DNA from: SZUA-254 sp031379665
Lineage (GTDB): Bacteria > Bacteroidota > Ignavibacteria > UBA10030 > SZUA-254
DNA: 64,000 nt
Reading direction: 5' to 3'
Assembly: GCA_031379665.1 (NCBI GenBank)
Contig: JANNFI010000044.1
Span: forward strand, 15,963 to 79,962
The notes beneath the pieces were generated by a model. It saw nothing but the letters and a program-made list of their open reading frames with translations, made no database searches and was not told where the DNA came from. A program made the translations under genes and the position numbers. Shown in pieces: positions 1 to 7,831 of the stretch (positions within the stretch are counted from its first letter, which is position 1; every line of letters starts with the position of its first letter).

Positions 1-41
1 TATTATTGACCGAATTTTATACATCATCCAGACCTAAGAGA

Positions 42-1343
42 ATGAAGATTTCTATCGTGGGGACCGGGTACGTCGGCCTCGTGGTTGGCACCTGCTTCGC
101 AGAAACGGGGAACGATGTCATCTGCGTCGACGTGGACAAGAAGAAAATCGCCATGCTCCGCAAGGGGAAGACCCCCATCTACGAACCGGGCCTGGCGGAG
201 GTTCTCAGGAAGAACATCGCGGAGAAGCGGATCTCCTTTACCACCGATCTGAAGCTCGCGGTGACCCGCAGCGAGGTGATCTTCCTTGGATTGCCGACCC
301 CTCCCGCAGAGGACGGATCGGCCGACCTCCGGCACATACTCGAAGTCTCCGGTCAGATCGCGCGCTACATGGACTCCTATAAGGTGATCGTTACCAAGAG
401 CACGGTCCCCGTTGGAACGTCCGACCGTATCCGCACCGTCATCGGGAAGGGGACGAAGTATGATTTCGACGTCGTCTCAAACCCCGAGTTCCTGAAGGAA
501 GGCGCTGCCGTGAACGATTTCATGAAGCCCGACCGCATCGTGGTCGGCTCCAGGAGCCCGCGGGCGATCAAGGTGATGGAGGAGCTCTACGGGCCCTTCC
601 TCCGGACCGGAAAACCGATCCTGGTGATGGACGAACGAAGCTCGGAGGTCACAAAGTATGCTGCCAACTCCTTCCTCGCCACGAAGGTGTCGTTCATGAA
701 CGAGATCGCGAACCTGTGCGAGGAAGTCGGCGCAGACGTGGACATGGTCAGGAAGGGGATCGGCTCCGACGAGCGGATTGGGACGCAGTTCCTGTTCCCG
801 GGCGTTGGGTACGGCGGCTCCTGTTTCCCGAAGGACGTGCGCGCACTCTCGAAGACGGCGGAGGAACACGCCTACCATTTCAGGATCCTCGAGTCGGTCC
901 ACGAAGTGAACGCTGAACAGCGGGTGCGTTTCGCCCGCAAGGTCCTTGACCATTTCAAGTCGCGGATGAAGGAGAGGGTCGTGGCGGTGTGGGGTCTGGC
1001 GTTCAAGCCCAATACCGACGATATGCGCGAAGCGCCGGCGATCACCATTATCGAGGAACTCCTCAAGGCCGGGGCGAAGGTGAACGTCCACGACCCCGCG
1101 GCGATGGCCGAGGCGAGGAAGCATTTCGGGAAGCGGGTCCGCTACTGCGTGAACAACTACGACGCCGTGAAGGGGGCCGACGCGCTCATCGTGGTGACGG
1201 AATGGAACGAATTCCGCCGGCCCGACCTCGACCGGATGAAGAAACTGATGCGCGGCCACGTGATCTTCGACGGCCGGAACATCTACAACCCCGCGGTACT
1301 GAAGGAGAAGGGGTTCCTCTACTACGGCGTGGGCAGGAAGTAG
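42..1343 (+). CDS. ugd: UDP-glucose 6-dehydrogenase
   Basis: Oxidises UDP-glucose to UDP-glucuronate with two NAD+ in the cytosol, supplying sugar donors for surface polysaccharide. The 433-aa protein starts with a Rossmann motif (MKISIVGTGYVGLVVG), has the central SNPEFLKEGAA segment and carries the nucleophile motif GYGGSCFPKDV with Cys261, followed by the C-terminal UDP-binding domain (VAVWGLAFKPNTDDMREAP). I start at the ATG at 42 because the Rossmann strand begins there; an in-frame TTG at 6 would add 12 residues with no family match. The next gene, a UDP-glucuronate decarboxylase, begins 4 bp after the stop, so the two steps are almost certainly co-transcribed. Length and motifs are normal for the family. 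Confidence 0.95.
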   Translation: MKISIVGTGYVGLVVGTCFAETGNDVICVDVDKKKIAMLRKGKTPIYEPGLAEVLRKNIAEKRISFTTDLKLAVTRSEVIFLGLPTPPAEDGSADLRHILEVSGQIARYMDSYKVIVTKSTVPVGTSDRIRTVIGKGTKYDFDVVSNPEFLKEGAAVNDFMKPDRIVVGSRSPRAIKVMEELYGPFLRTGKPILVMDERSSEVTKYAANSFLATKVSFMNEIANLCEEVGADVDMVRKGIGSDERIGTQFLFPGVGYGGSCFPKDVRALSKTAEEHAYHFRILESVHEVNAEQRVRFARKVLDHFKSRMKERVVAVWGLAFKPNTDDMREAPAITIIEELLKAGAKVNVHDPAAMAEARKHFGKRVRYCVNNYDAVKGADALIVVTEWNEFRRPDLDRMKKLMRGHVIFDGRNIYNPAVLKEKGFLYYGVGRK

Positions 1344-1347
1344 CCCG

Positions 1348-2301
1348 ATGGACCGGCCTGTCAGCGTCGTCACCGGTGGCGCCGGGTTCCTCGGTTCGCA
1401 CCTCTGCGACCGCCTCCTGGCGGAAGGGCACAGGGTGCATTGCATCGACAACCTGATCACCGGGAGCGCCGAAAACATCGCGCATATGCTCGGGAACGAA
1501 CGCTTTTCCTTCATGCACTACGACGTGACCAGTTTCATCTTCATCGAGGGGAAGGTCGACAACGTCCTGCACTTCGCCTCCCCCGCATCCCCTATCGACT
1601 ACCTTCGGGTCCCGATCCAGACACTGAAGGTAGGCTCACTCGGAACACACAAGGCGCTCGGCCTCTCGAAGGCGAAGAACGCCAGGTTCCTGCTCGCGTC
1701 CACATCAGAAGTCTACGGCGATCTGCTGATCCATCCCCAGCCCGAATCGTACTGGGGTAACGTCAATCCGATCGGCGTCAGGGGGGTGTACGACGAGGCG
1801 AAGCGCTTCGCCGAGGCCCTGACCATGGCCTACCACCGGTACCACGGGGTCGCCACCAGGATCGTCAGGATCTTCAACACGTACGGTACCCGGATGCGGC
1901 TCGACGACGGGAGAGCCATACCCGCGTTCTTCTCGCAGGCCCTCGCCGGGGATGACATCACGGTTTTCGGTGACGGCAGCCAGACCCGCAGCGTCTGCTA
2001 CGTCGACGACCTCATCGAGGGGATCTACCGGCTGCTCCGGTCCGACGTGGTGGAGCCGGTGAACATCGGGAACCCCGACGAGCTCACGGTCCTCGAACTC
2101 GCCAAAGAAATCGTCCGGCTCACCGGAAGCCGGAGCAGGATCGTCTTTCGAGACCTCCCCGAAGACGACCCGAAGGTCCGGCAGCCCAACATCACCGTCG
2201 CGCGGGCGAAACTCGGATGGGAGCCCCGCGTCGACCGTAACGAAGGCCTGAAAGCGACGCTCGATTATATCCGGAAGGCGTTGCACAGGAGTGGACGGTA
2301 A
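1348..2301 (+). CDS. uxs: UDP-glucuronate decarboxylase (UDP-xylose synthase)
   Basis: Extended-SDR enzyme of 317 aa that decarboxylates UDP-glucuronate to UDP-xylose. The NAD+ site is VVTGGAGFLGSHLCDRLL near the N-terminus. The active site is recognisable from TSEVYGD, the GNVNPIGVRGVYDEAKR block (the YxxxK pair is Tyr-Asp-Glu-Ala-Lys) and RIFNTYGTRM, all characteristic of the UXS subgroup and not of GalE or dTDP-glucose dehydratase. It follows the UDP-glucose dehydrogenase by 4 bp, giving a UDP-glucose to UDP-GlcA to UDP-xylose module for polysaccharide synthesis. Unlike E. coli ArnA it lacks a formyltransferase domain. A UDP-glucuronate epimerase is a less likely alternative. Confidence 0.9.
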   Translation: MDRPVSVVTGGAGFLGSHLCDRLLAEGHRVHCIDNLITGSAENIAHMLGNERFSFMHYDVTSFIFIEGKVDNVLHFASPASPIDYLRVPIQTLKVGSLGTHKALGLSKAKNARFLLASTSEVYGDLLIHPQPESYWGNVNPIGVRGVYDEAKRFAEALTMAYHRYHGVATRIVRIFNTYGTRMRLDDGRAIPAFFSQALAGDDITVFGDGSQTRSVCYVDDLIEGIYRLLRSDVVEPVNIGNPDELTVLELAKEIVRLTGSRSRIVFRDLPEDDPKVRQPNITVARAKLGWEPRVDRNEGLKATLDYIRKALHRSGR

Positions 2302-2372
2302 CGGCCCCTTGTTCCAGATATCCGGGACGGCGCTCCTCCCGGGCCCTGGAGATCCCGGCGGTCTGCCTCCTC

Positions 2373-3338
2373 GTGTTGCTTTCAGCCCTGTCGGGTAGGC
2401 TCACGGCCCAGGACCCACTTCGCGCCACGGACACTCTTCTCGCTCCCGATACCCTTGTAGCGCGGGACACCCTTGTAGCGCGGGACACCCTTCAACCCCT
2501 TTCTACCACATCCATCCCGGATTCCTCGCTCATCCCGGCGGATAGCGCAACAGGAGTGAACACAACCCGTCTCGTCGTCGTCGGAGGCGCGGTGGCCGCC
2601 GGAATGATCGGCATCCACCTTTACCAGGAGAGCGGCTGGTGGAAGTACAACCGCACATCCTTCCACTTCCGCGAGGACCTCACGTACGGGCTCGGCGTCG
2701 ACAAGATCGGTCATTTCTACGGGACCGCCCTCTGGGCATTCTCCCTGACCAAGGTCCTGGGCTGGGCGGACGTGCCCGACCCGGACGCGGTCTACCTCGG
2801 TTCGGCCGGGGCTTTTCTCTTCCAGACGTTCGTCGAAATCGAGGACGGTTTCTCCGCGTGGGGGTTCGACCGGGTCGACTTCCTGTGCGATCTCGGCGGC
2901 GCGCTCTGGCCGATCGCCCAATACCACAGCGATGCGCTGAAAAACGTCAACCTCAAATTAAGTTACAAGCCGACCGATGAACTTCACCAGGCGTCCGGTG
3001 GCGGTTTCGCCGGCCAGAAGCACCTGGTCATGGACGACTACCAGGGCCAGACCTTCTGGCTGACGGTCGCCCCGGATGCGGTCCTTCCGGAAGCGGCGGG
3101 TAATGTCTGGCCCGATTTTCTGAATGTCGCCGTGGGGTACGGAGTCCGGAATGTCTACGGAATCAACGGGGAACCGTATTCCGTCGTATTCATTGGTTTC
3201 GATTACGACATGAAAAAAATCATTCCGCAGACGAGCTCGTTCCTCGTTACGCTGAGCGAGGCGCTGAACTTCATCCATTTCCCCGCCCCGGCCCTGATGA
3301 TCACCCCGAACTACGTGGCGTACGGTTTCTATTACTGA
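2373..3338 (+). CDS. DUF2279 (YfiM-like) exported protein
   Basis: Probable envelope protein of unknown function. The core (GLGVDKIGHFYGTALWAFSL, then EIEDGFSAWGFDRVDFLCD with GGA) matches the DUF2279/YfiM pattern of conserved Asp, His and Glu residues. The N-terminus is secretory, with hydrophobic residues ending at LTAQ. The GTG at 2373 is the only usual start codon in the open frame, but upstream in-frame codons encode more hydrophobic residues (VCLLVLLSAL), so the real start may be a rare codon such as CTG at 2346. After the signal peptide come four DTL-containing 6-residue repeats. Two polar residue clusters could bind metal or be catalytic, but no activity is known. It lies 71 bp after the UDP-xylose synthase. 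Confidence 0.7.
   Translation: MLLSALSGRLTAQDPLRATDTLLAPDTLVARDTLVARDTLQPLSTTSIPDSSLIPADSATGVNTTRLVVVGGAVAAGMIGIHLYQESGWWKYNRTSFHFREDLTYGLGVDKIGHFYGTALWAFSLTKVLGWADVPDPDAVYLGSAGAFLFQTFVEIEDGFSAWGFDRVDFLCDLGGALWPIAQYHSDALKNVNLKLSYKPTDELHQASGGGFAGQKHLVMDDYQGQTFWLTVAPDAVLPEAAGNVWPDFLNVAVGYGVRNVYGINGEPYSVVFIGFDYDMKKIIPQTSSFLVTLSEALNFIHFPAPALMITPNYVAYGFYY
2430..2501. repeat. four tandem 18-bp coding repeats (DTLxxx)
   Basis: Units at 2430, 2448, 2466 and 2484 each begin GA(C/T)AC(C/T)CTT and encode DTLLAP, DTLVAR, DTLVAR and DTLQPL. Units two and three differ at one base. They sit just after the signal peptide of the DUF2279 protein. The unit keeps frame, so copy-number change would vary the linker length without disrupting the protein. 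Confidence 0.85.
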
Positions 3339-3348
3339 CGCATCCGCA

Positions 3349-3371
3349 GAGCCGGCGGCTCCTTGCATTTC
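3349..3371 (+). terminator. weak hairpin after the DUF2279 gene
   Basis: A short GAGCC/GGCTC stem (3349-3353 with 3357-3361) lies 10 bp after the stop codon and is followed only by CTTGCATTT. There is no real T tract, so this may not terminate efficiently. It overlaps the -33 element of the following promoter. Confidence 0.3.
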
Positions 3372-3393
3372 GTCCCCTCTTTCGATAATTTAC
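3363..3393 (+). promoter_or_regulatory. Bacteroidota-type promoter for the peroxiredoxin/pterin operon
   Basis: TTG at 3363-3365, exactly 20 bp, then TAATTTAC at 3386-3393. This matches the TTG-N19/20-TAnnTTTG layout seen at other sites in this window. The predicted transcription start is about 3400, leaving a leader of about 80 nt before the peroxiredoxin ATG at 3483. Confidence 0.6.
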
Positions 3394-3482
3394 CCCGGTT
3401 CGCCGACTGCCGGGCCCGTTCCGACTCGCGGCGCCGTACTCCGAATCCCGAAACCAGAGAGATTTCACACGAGAGAAACCAG

Positions 3483-3953
3483 ATGCCACTGAAGAAGGGG
3501 GACAAGGTCCCCGATTTCACATTGTACGACACTGAGAGGAAGGAACGCTCGCTCAGTGAATTTCTCGGCGACAAGACCGTCCTGGCATTCTATCCCGGGG
3601 CGTTCACCGGCGTCTGCACGAAGGAAATCTGCCAGCTGCGCGACAGCATGACCACCTTCAACTCCCTCGGCGCCAGCGTCGTGGGGATCAGCGTCGATTC
3701 GCCCTTCGCGAACAAGGGATTCGCGGACGCACACCGGATCACCTTCCCGCTCCTCAGCGATTTCACGAAGGTCGTCTCGGCGCAGCTTTCGGGCCTGTAT
3801 GACAATTTCGGATACCTGAAGGGCTACACTGCCTCGAAGCGGTCGGTCTTCGTCCTGGATAAGGCGGGCGTCGTGCAGTATGCGTGGTTGACCGAGAATC
3901 CTGGTGAAGAACCTCCCTACCCCGAGATTGAAATGGCGCTCAGGAGCTTTTGA
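3483..3953 (+). CDS. bcp: peroxiredoxin, Bcp/PrxQ type (first copy)
   Basis: Thiol peroxidase of 156 aa that reduces hydroperoxides in the cytosol. The thioredoxin fold carries PGAFTGVCTKEICQLRD, with the peroxidatic Cys45 and a second Cys at 50, the same C-x4-C spacing as E. coli Bcp; the pair can form an intramolecular disulfide. The start is the ATG at 3483, where the domain begins (MPLKKGDKVPDFTLYD); an upstream in-frame extension is not conserved-looking. Its TGA overlaps the ATG of a second peroxiredoxin by one base, so translation is likely coupled. It is the first gene of a six-gene overlapping operon that continues into tetrahydrobiopterin synthesis. An AhpE-like role is the alternative. 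Confidence 0.92.
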   Translation: MPLKKGDKVPDFTLYDTERKERSLSEFLGDKTVLAFYPGAFTGVCTKEICQLRDSMTTFNSLGASVVGISVDSPFANKGFADAHRITFPLLSDFTKVVSAQLSGLYDNFGYLKGYTASKRSVFVLDKAGVVQYAWLTENPGEEPPYPEIEMALRSF

Positions 3954-4414
3954 TGATGCCCGAAGCCGGCGCCAAGGCGCACGATTTTTCGCTCCCTGAC
4001 GGCTCAGGGAAGACACTTTCCCTGAAGGACTTCAGGGGGAAGAAACTCGTCATCTATTTCTACCCGAAGGACGACACCTCGGGGTGTACTCAGGAGTCGT
4101 GCGATTTCCGGGACAATATGGCTCGCGTCAGGAAGTTGGGCGCCGAGGTCGTTGGCGTCAGTGCCGACCCCGTGAAATCACACGCAAAGTTCGCTGTGAA
4201 ATACGACCTGCCATTCCCGCTGTTGAGCGATCCGGATAAAGTCCTGATCAAGGCGTACGGCGCCTGGCAGAAGAAGTCTTTCATGGGGAAAACGTACATG
4301 GGGATAGTCCGCTCGACCTTTCTCATCGACGAACGCGGGGTGATTGCCAGGGCCTGGCCGAAGGTGAAGGTGTCGGGCCACGTCGACGAAGTGATGGAGG
4401 CGCTCTCGGAATGA
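3953..4414 (+). CDS. bcp: peroxiredoxin, Bcp/PrxQ type (second copy)
   Basis: A second, clearly diverged Bcp-type peroxiredoxin of 153 aa. YPKDDTSGCTQESCDFRD holds Cys45 and Cys50, again with C-x4-C spacing, and GTAQ-like downstream features are absent as expected for this class. I use the ATG at 3953 that overlaps the previous stop (TGATG); a second ATG follows directly and could be the true start. The two neighbours share fold and active site but differ around it (TGVCTKEIC against SGCTQESC), so they look like paralogues with different substrates, not a recent duplication. Its end overlaps the pterin synthase start by four bases (ATGA). Confidence 0.93.
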   Translation: MMPEAGAKAHDFSLPDGSGKTLSLKDFRGKKLVIYFYPKDDTSGCTQESCDFRDNMARVRKLGAEVVGVSADPVKSHAKFAVKYDLPFPLLSDPDKVLIKAYGAWQKKSFMGKTYMGIVRSTFLIDERGVIARAWPKVKVSGHVDEVMEALSE

Positions 4415-4821
4415 TTTACCTGACCCGCCGCGAACATTTCTGTTCCTCCCACCGGCTCTTCAATCCGAAGTTCACGGAGCAGGAAAACCTCGACACGTAC
4501 GGGAAGTGCGCCTGGCCCAACGGTCACGGCCACAACTACGACATCGAAGTGACGGTGTCGGGCGTTCCCGACCCCGGGACCGGGATGATCCTCGATCTCA
4601 AGAAACTGGCCGACATCATCGACGCGGAGATCGTGCAGAAGGTCGACCATCGGCACTTGAACCACGACGTGGACTTCCTGCTTGGGGTCATCCCGACGGC
4701 GGAGAACCTGGCCATGGCGTTCTGGAACGTCCTCGGACCGAAGATCCTTCCCGGGAAGCTCCACGCGGTGAGGGTTTACGAAACTCCCAACAACTTTGCC
4801 GAATACAGGGGGGGAGCATGA
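4411..4821 (+). CDS. ptpS: 6-pyruvoyl-tetrahydropterin synthase (PTPS-II type)
   Basis: Converts 7,8-dihydroneopterin triphosphate to 6-pyruvoyl-tetrahydropterin, the second step of tetrahydrobiopterin synthesis. The 136-aa protein has zinc ligands His14, His39 and His41 and catalytic Cys33, Asp79, His80 and Glu124. The spacing CAWPNGHGH (C-x5-HGH) is that of animal PTPS, whereas queuosine QueD enzymes have C-x3-HGH; the segments SSHRLFNP, NLDTYGKC, DPGTGMILDL and VRVYETPNN also resemble mammalian PTPS closely. The start overlaps the preceding stop as ATGA, and GTP cyclohydrolase I follows with another ATGA overlap. A role in queuosine or folate synthesis is less likely given the motif and the neighbours. 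Confidence 0.88.
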   Translation: MIYLTRREHFCSSHRLFNPKFTEQENLDTYGKCAWPNGHGHNYDIEVTVSGVPDPGTGMILDLKKLADIIDAEIVQKVDHRHLNHDVDFLLGVIPTAENLAMAFWNVLGPKILPGKLHAVRVYETPNNFAEYRGGA

Positions 4822-5393
4822 ATCCTGAATCGTCCGCCGGGATGGAGAAAACCGTTGTTGACCTGCTCCGCCAGATCGGGGAGGACCCGGAGCGCGAAGG
4901 GCTCCTCAGGACGCCCCAACGCGTCGCGAATGCGTGGCAGTTCCTGACCTCGGGCTACGGGAAGGACCCCGCCGAGCTGATCAACGGCGCCATATTCAGG
5001 GAAAAGTACGATGAAATGGTCATCGTACGGGATATCGATTTTTTCAGCCTCTGCGAACACCACCTCCTGCCGTTCTATGGGAAGGTGCATATCGCGTACA
5101 TCCCGAAGGGGAAGATCGTCGGCCTCAGTAAGCTCCCGAGGATCGTCGAACTCTTCAGCCGCCGCCTCCAGGTCCAGGAGAGGATGACGCAACAGATCGC
5201 CGAGACCCTCTACGGAGCGCTCGAACCCGACGGCGTCGCCGTCGTCGTCGAGGCGCGCCACCTCTGCATGATGATGCGCGGGGTCGAGAAGCAGAACTCG
5301 CTCGCCACCACGAGCGCGATGCTCGGCTCGTTCAGGGACGACGAACGGACCCGCACGGAATTCCTCAACCTCGCCGGAAAGCCGCTCTCCTGA
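4818..5393 (+). CDS. folE: GTP cyclohydrolase I
   Basis: Opens the GTP imidazole ring to make 7,8-dihydroneopterin triphosphate, the entry point to folate and biopterin. The 191-aa type IA enzyme shows the zinc ligands Cys79 and His82 in SLCEHHLLPF and Cys150 in EARHLCMMMRG, plus LSKLPRIVELFSRRLQVQER and the C-terminal SAMLGSF segment. The ATG at 4818 overlaps the PTPS stop. The adjacent PTPS and two SDR genes suggest the product is directed to tetrahydrobiopterin; it may also feed folate, since folP lies elsewhere in the window (39063). Confidence 0.96.
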   Translation: MNPESSAGMEKTVVDLLRQIGEDPEREGLLRTPQRVANAWQFLTSGYGKDPAELINGAIFREKYDEMVIVRDIDFFSLCEHHLLPFYGKVHIAYIPKGKIVGLSKLPRIVELFSRRLQVQERMTQQIAETLYGALEPDGVAVVVEARHLCMMMRGVEKQNSLATTSAMLGSFRDDERTRTEFLNLAGKPLS

Positions 5394-6136
5394 TGCCTCC
5401 CCGCCGTTCGGCGCAGGAACCGTTGACGCGCCCCGTGGTCTGGGTCGTGGGGGCATCCTCCGGGATCGGCCGGGAGATCGCCAGGAGCTTTGCCGCCATT
5501 GGCGCCACCGTCTGCGTCTCGGGCCGGCGGGGCCACCTCCTGAACCGTCTCTGCCGCGAGATCGAAACCACTGGCGGGCGCGCCTTCAGCGTCGCCTTCG
5601 ACGTTTCCGACCCGCTGAAAACCTCCGCCGCCTGGAAGACCGTCAGGAAGAAGGCCGGTCCGGTCGACGTCCTGGTGAACAACGCGGGCATCACCGTCTT
5701 CAAGCCATTTGCCGACACCTCCCTGCGGGAATTTCACGACATCGTTGCCACCAACCTGCTCGGTCCGGTCGGCTGCGTGAAGGCCGTTCTTCCCGATATG
5801 GTCCGTCGCCGTAGTGGCTGGGTGTTCAACATCCTCTCGAACGCGGCTGTGAAGACGTTTGAGGGATCGTCCGCGTACACTGCCACGAAAGCCGGCATGC
5901 TCGGGTTCGGGAGGGTGCTCAGGGAGGAATTGCGAACGAAGAACGTCAGGGTGGTCAGCATCCTGCCGGGCGCCACCGACACCCCGATGTGGAGCGCTGC
6001 AGCGAGGAAACGTTACCGCCGGCGGATGATGTCGGCCGCAAGCGTGGCCGAAGCCGTCGTGTCCGCCTACCTGATGCCCGCCGATGTCGTCGTGGACGAA
6101 ATGGTCATCAGGCCGGTCGGGGGAGACCTCGGATGA
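5393..6136 (+). CDS. short-chain dehydrogenase, candidate sepiapterin reductase
   Basis: NAD(P)H-dependent SDR of 247 aa. Visible motifs are VVGASSGIGREIA (cofactor loop), VDVLVNNAGIT, and the catalytic set Asn, Ser (ILSN) and YTATK. Proline-arginine-rich residues precede the Rossmann fold. Its stop/start overlap with folE (TGATG at 5391-5395) places it in the pterin operon, where the missing activity is reduction of the 6-pyruvoyl side chain, that is sepiapterin reductase. The C-terminal tail VIRPVGGDLG is reminiscent of the Chlorobium sepiapterin reductase, but I cannot align it here. A generic SDR is the fallback. Confidence 0.75.
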   Translation: MPPRRSAQEPLTRPVVWVVGASSGIGREIARSFAAIGATVCVSGRRGHLLNRLCREIETTGGRAFSVAFDVSDPLKTSAAWKTVRKKAGPVDVLVNNAGITVFKPFADTSLREFHDIVATNLLGPVGCVKAVLPDMVRRRSGWVFNILSNAAVKTFEGSSAYTATKAGMLGFGRVLREELRTKNVRVVSILPGATDTPMWSAAARKRYRRRMMSAASVAEAVVSAYLMPADVVVDEMVIRPVGGDLG

Positions 6137-6849
6137 CGCTCGCCGGAAAGGTCGCCATCGTCACCGGCGCAGGGCGCGGGATCGGCCGCTCGATCGCGCT
6201 GGCGCTGGCCGCCGAAGGGGCCTCCGTCATCGCCTCGGCCAGGACCCAGGCGCAGATCGACGAGACCGCCGCTGCGATCAGCGCATCGGGTGGGAAAGCC
6301 GCGGTCGTGAAGACGGACATGCGCGACGCCGGCCAGGTCGCACGGCTCGCCGATGCGGCCCTCGGGGAGTTCGGCAGGATCGACATCCTCGTGAACAACG
6401 CGGGGCTGGGCCATTTCGCCCGCGTGACGGATCTGGGCCAGAAAGAATTCGACGAAATGTGGGAGGTGAATGTCCGTGGCGTGTTCCTCCTGACGAAGGC
6501 CGTGCTCCCGGCGATGACCGCGCAGCGCTCGGGGGATATCGTGAATATCGCCTCGCTCGCGGGCCGTAATTCGTTCATCGGCGGATCCGGGTACTCGGCC
6601 ACGAAGTGGGCCCTGATCGGATTCGCGCGATCCCTGATGCTCGAGGTGAGGGAGATGAACATCCGCGTCGTGACGCTCTGCCCTGGGTCGGTCGACACCG
6701 ATTTTGCGGGCCCCGGGCACGCCAGCTTACGCCCAGGCGTCATTCCCACCGCCGCCGACATCGCGACGGTCGCGCTCAACGCGCTCCGAATGCCCCGTCA
6801 CGTGATGGTGAGCGAAATCGACATCCGGCCGACCAACCCGAAAGGGTGA
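6133..6849 (+). CDS. short-chain dehydrogenase, last gene of pterin operon
   Basis: A 238-aa classical SDR, with AIVTGAGRGIGRSIALALA at the N-terminus, IDILVNNAGLG, a catalytic Ser in NIASLAG and YSATK. It starts inside the stop codon of the preceding SDR (ATGA at 6133-6136). The two SDRs share a C-terminal (I/V)xIRPxxx tail and similar length, so they are probably distant paralogues that act on sequential keto groups or give different stereoisomers of a reduced pterin. This division of labour is inference. The operon ends here; the next gene is on the other strand. Confidence 0.75.
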   Translation: MTLAGKVAIVTGAGRGIGRSIALALAAEGASVIASARTQAQIDETAAAISASGGKAAVVKTDMRDAGQVARLADAALGEFGRIDILVNNAGLGHFARVTDLGQKEFDEMWEVNVRGVFLLTKAVLPAMTAQRSGDIVNIASLAGRNSFIGGSGYSATKWALIGFARSLMLEVREMNIRVVTLCPGSVDTDFAGPGHASLRPGVIPTAADIATVALNALRMPRHVMVSEIDIRPTNPKG

Positions 6850-6888
6850 CCGCGCCGGGGCAGCCAGAGCCCGTACGGTGAGCGCCCG

Positions 6889-7137
6889 TCACCTCCCTGC
6901 GCTGGCATCGGCCGCGAGCGTGCCGATGCAGTCCCGGCAGAAATAGAGCAGTTTGTAGTCGCCGATCTGACGCTCGATCATTTCAGTTTTAGGGTAGGGT
7001 TGCCTGCAGACGGCGCATTTCTCGGGATCCTGCGGCGCTTGCTCGCCGCCGCTTCCGCGGATGATGGCCCGGTATCCCGCGACTGTGATGAACCCGAGGA
7101 CGATGAAGCAGAGGATGGCAAGGATGGTAACGACCAT
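6889..7137 (-). CDS. small membrane protein with CxxC...CxxC zinc-ribbon
   Basis: An 82-aa protein. Residues 1-22 (MVVTILAILCFIVLGFITVA) form one membrane segment and the rest is a cytosolic or periplasmic four-cysteine module, CAVC then CRDC 28 residues later, which looks like a treble-clef or zinc ribbon. It starts at ATG 7137 on the minus strand. A TTG-N20-TACAATAC element lies directly upstream on the same strand and would give an almost leaderless mRNA. The HD-domain gene is divergent, 53 bp away. I do not recognise the family; the function is unknown. Confidence 0.65.
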   Translation of the reverse strand: MVVTILAILCFIVLGFITVAGYRAIIRGSGGEQAPQDPEKCAVCRQPYPKTEMIERQIGDYKLLYFCRDCIGTLAADASAGR

Positions 7138-7190
7138 GGTCCGGTATTGTAGGATAACCCGGGGTGAAAAACAAATAGGTTGAAAGAGCC

Positions 7191-7739
7191 ATGAACCGAG
7201 ACGAAGCCCTGGGACTTCTCAGGGAATACACGAAGAGCGACGCGCTCCTCAAGCATATGTACGCCGTCGAAGCCGCGATGAGGGCCTACGCGCGGAAATT
7301 CGGCGAGGACGAAGAGCGGTGGGGGATCACCGGCCTCCTCCACGATTTCGACTACGAGATGTACCCCGACGCCCCCGACCACCCCCTGAAGGGGTCGGAA
7401 ATCCTGAAGGCGAGGGGATACCCCGACGACGTCCGCGATGCGATTCTCGCCCATGCGTCCCACACCGGCGTGCCCCGAGTCTCCCGGATGGCGAAGGCGC
7501 TCTTCGCCTGCGACGAACTGTGCGGGTTCGTGATGGCGGTCGCCGTGATCCGTCCGAACAAGATCACAGACCTGGAATCGTCGTCGGTGAAGAAAAAGAT
7601 GAAGGACAAGGGGTTCGCCCGCAACGTCGCCCGCGAGGACATCGTCGGGGGGAGCGCGGATCTCGGCGTCGAACTGGACGAGCACATCGCCTTCGTCATT
7701 TCGGCGATGCGTTCGATCTCAGGCGACCTTGGCCTGTGA
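7191..7739 (+). CDS. HD-domain (HDIG-type) hydrolase
   Basis: Metal-dependent phosphohydrolase-like protein of 182 aa. His22 (LLKHMYAVE), the HD pair His51-Asp52 (GLLHDFDYE) and later His residues in DHPLKG and AHASHTGVPR make up the HD metal site. Such small single-domain proteins are annotated as HDIG hydrolases acting on nucleotides or phosphorylated metabolites; the substrate is not deducible. It is flanked by an opposite-strand membrane protein and an exported protein gene with its own promoter, so it looks like a single-gene unit. Confidence 0.8.
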   Translation: MNRDEALGLLREYTKSDALLKHMYAVEAAMRAYARKFGEDEERWGITGLLHDFDYEMYPDAPDHPLKGSEILKARGYPDDVRDAILAHASHTGVPRVSRMAKALFACDELCGFVMAVAVIRPNKITDLESSSVKKKMKDKGFARNVAREDIVGGSADLGVELDEHIAFVISAMRSISGDLGL

Positions 7740-7775
7740 CCACCGGGCAGGCGGGCTTGAGGTCCCTTGCGGTCT

Positions 7776-7805
7776 TTGAACTCAATCGCATTTTCCGTAC
7801 TTTGT
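7776..7805 (+). promoter_or_regulatory. promoter upstream of exported protein at 7832
   Basis: TTG at 7776-7778, 19 bp, then TACTTTGT at 7798-7805. The ATG is 27 bp after the -7 element, consistent with a short leader. Same layout as the other TTG-N19/20-TAnnTT sites. Confidence 0.55.
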
Positions 7806-7831
7806 CGTTGAATTTTTTCGGAGCAGGGAAC

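Noticed and set aside
477..1514. 345-aa open frame on the minus strand across ugd and uxs
   Set aside because: It lies wholly antisense to two strongly conserved genes, has no domain and has the low-complexity Arg/His/Val look of GC-rich shadow frames.
3483..4414. Recent tandem duplication of the peroxiredoxin gene
   Set aside because: The two proteins share only the fold and active site; the surrounding sequence has diverged too far for a recent duplication.
4411..4821. QueD (queuosine) assignment
   Set aside because: The catalytic Cys to HGH spacing is five residues, as in animal PTPS, and no queC, queE or queF is nearby.
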